From positions 92,164,984 to 92,228,983 of the forward strand of contig OX235265.1 in NCBI GenBank assembly GCA_944472135.2: 64,000 bases of DNA, read 5' to 3'. The position numbers were made by a program, and so were the translations under genes. The stretch comes from Trichobilharzia regenti (Eukaryota; Platyhelminthes; Trematoda; Strigeidida; Schistosomatidae). Below, in pieces: positions 54,401 to 57,400 of this stretch. The stretch's first letter is position 1. The number at the start of each line of letters is the position of its first letter. Under the pieces are notes generated by a model that worked only from the letters and a program-made list of their open reading frames with translations, had not been told where the DNA came from and searched no databases.

Positions 54401-57400
54401 GGATGAGTTCTACCAAAAGCTGTCTAGTTTGGTGGAAAGGCTAAACGCTCAGATATAGTCGTTCTAGCTGGTGACTTTAACGCTCAAGTAGGGAAATTGT
54501 GTCAATCTGAGAAGGATGTCGGTGGCACCTATGGAGTTCCGTGCCAGCGAACCGACAACGGTGACCGTCTCCTACAGTTCTGTTCTGATAATCATTTGTT
54601 TCTTGTAAGCACTAACTTTAAACACAAGGAGAAGACAGCTGTTGATGAAGGTTTGTAGTCCGTTCAAAGTGGCCTTCGTGACGCACTAAGTCTCTGATTT
54701 GTATAGTATCACTGACATCACGCTTAAGTTGAAAATCCGGACCCTACCTTTCATGCTGAGTGCTGTCGATCTCCACACAGACTTTAGAGTAATGAAAGCT
54801 TGTCTTGCTTTTCTGATTCTTGCTCTGATATCCTCGTCAGTTCCGCTTGTAGTTGAAACGATGCTTCCCAGGTCGGTAGGTAAAGTAGGTTGTTTCTTTC
54901 AGATTTATCCCACTTATATTGGCTGATTGTTATCTGTTGTTGTTGCTGTTGTCCAGGAATCTTCATCACCCCTGTTTTCTCTATGTTCACTTGAAGTCCT
55001 ATCTTTGATGCTTCTTCTGCCACCAAATTATTGCTTTCACTTGCATATCTTCCAGTTTGTGAGAAATGGGACTATATCATCGGTGAAGTCCAGATCCTCC
55101 AAATTTTTTGTGTGAGTCCATTTTATGCCTGTTTCCTCACTGCCCGTTTTTTGTCGCATTATCCAATCTACTGCAATCAGGAAAACCATTGGCGATAGTA
55201 GGCAACCTTGCCTTACTCCCGTCCTCACTTCGAAGGATTCCCTCTGTTTCCCGTTGTGGATTACTTGGCATGCAGCATTGTCACTACAACTGGCGGATGA
55301 GGTGTATAATTGTTGGCGGCAGCCCGTAGTAGCAAAGTAGTTGCCAAATGACCTCTCAGTCGACGCTGTCGGAGGCCTTTTCAAAGTCAATGAAGTTGAG
55401 TGAGATAGAGAGCTGATTGCCATTCCAAGCTCTGTTCACTGATGATCCGTAGCGTTGCGATTTGATCGATGCATGATTTGTTACTCCTGAATCCAGCTTG
55501 TTCCGGTCGAAGTTTTTCAACCAGGTTGGCGTGTTTGATTCTCTCCAGGATCACGCGGCTTAGTATTTTGCTTTAGATGGACAGGAGTGGCATAATGTGG
55601 CGCTAATTTTTGCATTGACTTAGGTCCAGAGACTACAGTGTGCAACTATTTAAGTCCTAGTTTGGAACTGTTTGGCAGTACGCTCCCAGAACCCTTTGAT
55701 TACCAAGGAAAGCTTGTAGGTGGTCAAATGACCAGTCTATGAATTCTGCCAACTTCTGCCAATTCGTGATATATACCGCGACCGTCAGCCATTATCCATC
55801 AGCGAGTTTTTGTCCCCACGCCTGACATGTTGGACCCCAGCAGTAGTCACGACTGATCACTAAAACTCCAAGCAATTTTGTCCTTTTAATCAGTCACTAA
55901 TGACAATCGGGAATCGAACTCAGGACCTTTTAGGTTACTTGAATAGAATCCAATGGTCAGACCATTAATTAAATTGTAATTCCTGTAAGTTCACGAATCT
56001 GTTTGTTGAAATGCAATTTTATTTTGTATTTTATTTTACTTATGTTTAGGATGGATATCAACAGCTGGCCAATTTAACTTCACCACAACTACGTATGAAA
56101 ATACGTGTACAGTTTGTCAATGAAATGGTACGTTATATATTCTTCTTTTATGTCTATTTATATATAGCAACCATCTCCAAGATCTGACACGAATACATTC
56201 CAAACTGTGTAACTTTGAAGCAACAGGCAACCACATCATTAGTAAATAGTACAGAGTTTTGAAATACAGTTTATTAACAAATTCATCAGTTTTAACGTGT
56301 TGCTTTTTACAGTGTAATCAGTAATAGTTGTTCAAAGTCATTTGGATGGTGTTCTTGTTGATGGTTGCTATAATTTAACTTCTTCATATTTTTTGAGAGA
56401 AGAAAATAACTTGCTCGAGTATTTTCTATAAGCTTGTGTGTGTATATGCATATTTCTTTCTGTTGTAAAAATTGTATTTCCTATAGTTTATTGATATAAG
56501 AATAAAACTAGTGCACTGTGGTGGAGTGTAATTCCATTATGGGTAAATTTTGTTTTGATAGAGTCTCACAGTGTTATGCAGTAATGTTTACTGATGACGT
56601 TTCGAGCACAATTTATTGCTCATAATCATATCAAGGCTATCACACGACTTCCTAAATTCATTTATATAGTTCCATTGTTTTTCTCTTGATTTTCACTTGG
56701 TTTGATTGGTAATAGTATTTTCCATATTTCAGGTATGAGTGACGAGTCATTCCTATTGCATGTGTTGGGTGTAGACTCGATGAACAAGGATTCAGTAATC
56801 AACCTCTCTCTCCACCTACATAGATTACTTCTTAGAATTTCGACCCTCTCCCACCGTATTGTGTGGTTGTGTGTTAGCGCATGCATTGCAATTGCTGAGC
56901 TTTTTTCTAAATTACTCATCTTCTCGGGGTCAACCATTCTTACCTTAGCTAAATTTTTATGCTCTGACAATCTGACTACCCCTGACCTACTAGTTTGACC
57001 TATGTAGTTGACCTCACAGTCATTGCATGGTATTTTGTAAATAATATTATTTTGTCTAATTGGGTCAACTGGGTCCTTTAACCTACAGAGCTTGTCCCTG
57101 AGTTAGTTTGTAGGTTTAAATGCCACCCTAATTCCTATTTTATTCAGAATCCTACGTAGGGCCTCAGATGTCCCCTCTTTATATGGTATAACTGTGGATG
57201 ACTTATATTCTTTCTTATTTATGTTATTATTACTAGTTTCACAATTATTTTTATTTTGTTTTTGGCCTTTAGTGATCTTCCTAATGAATTTTATAGGATA
57301 GTTATTCAACACCAACGCTTCTTCTATCTGTTTTAATTCATCATTTAGATCTTTTTTTGTGCTACTTAGTGCCACTGCTCGGTTTGTTAAACATTTAACT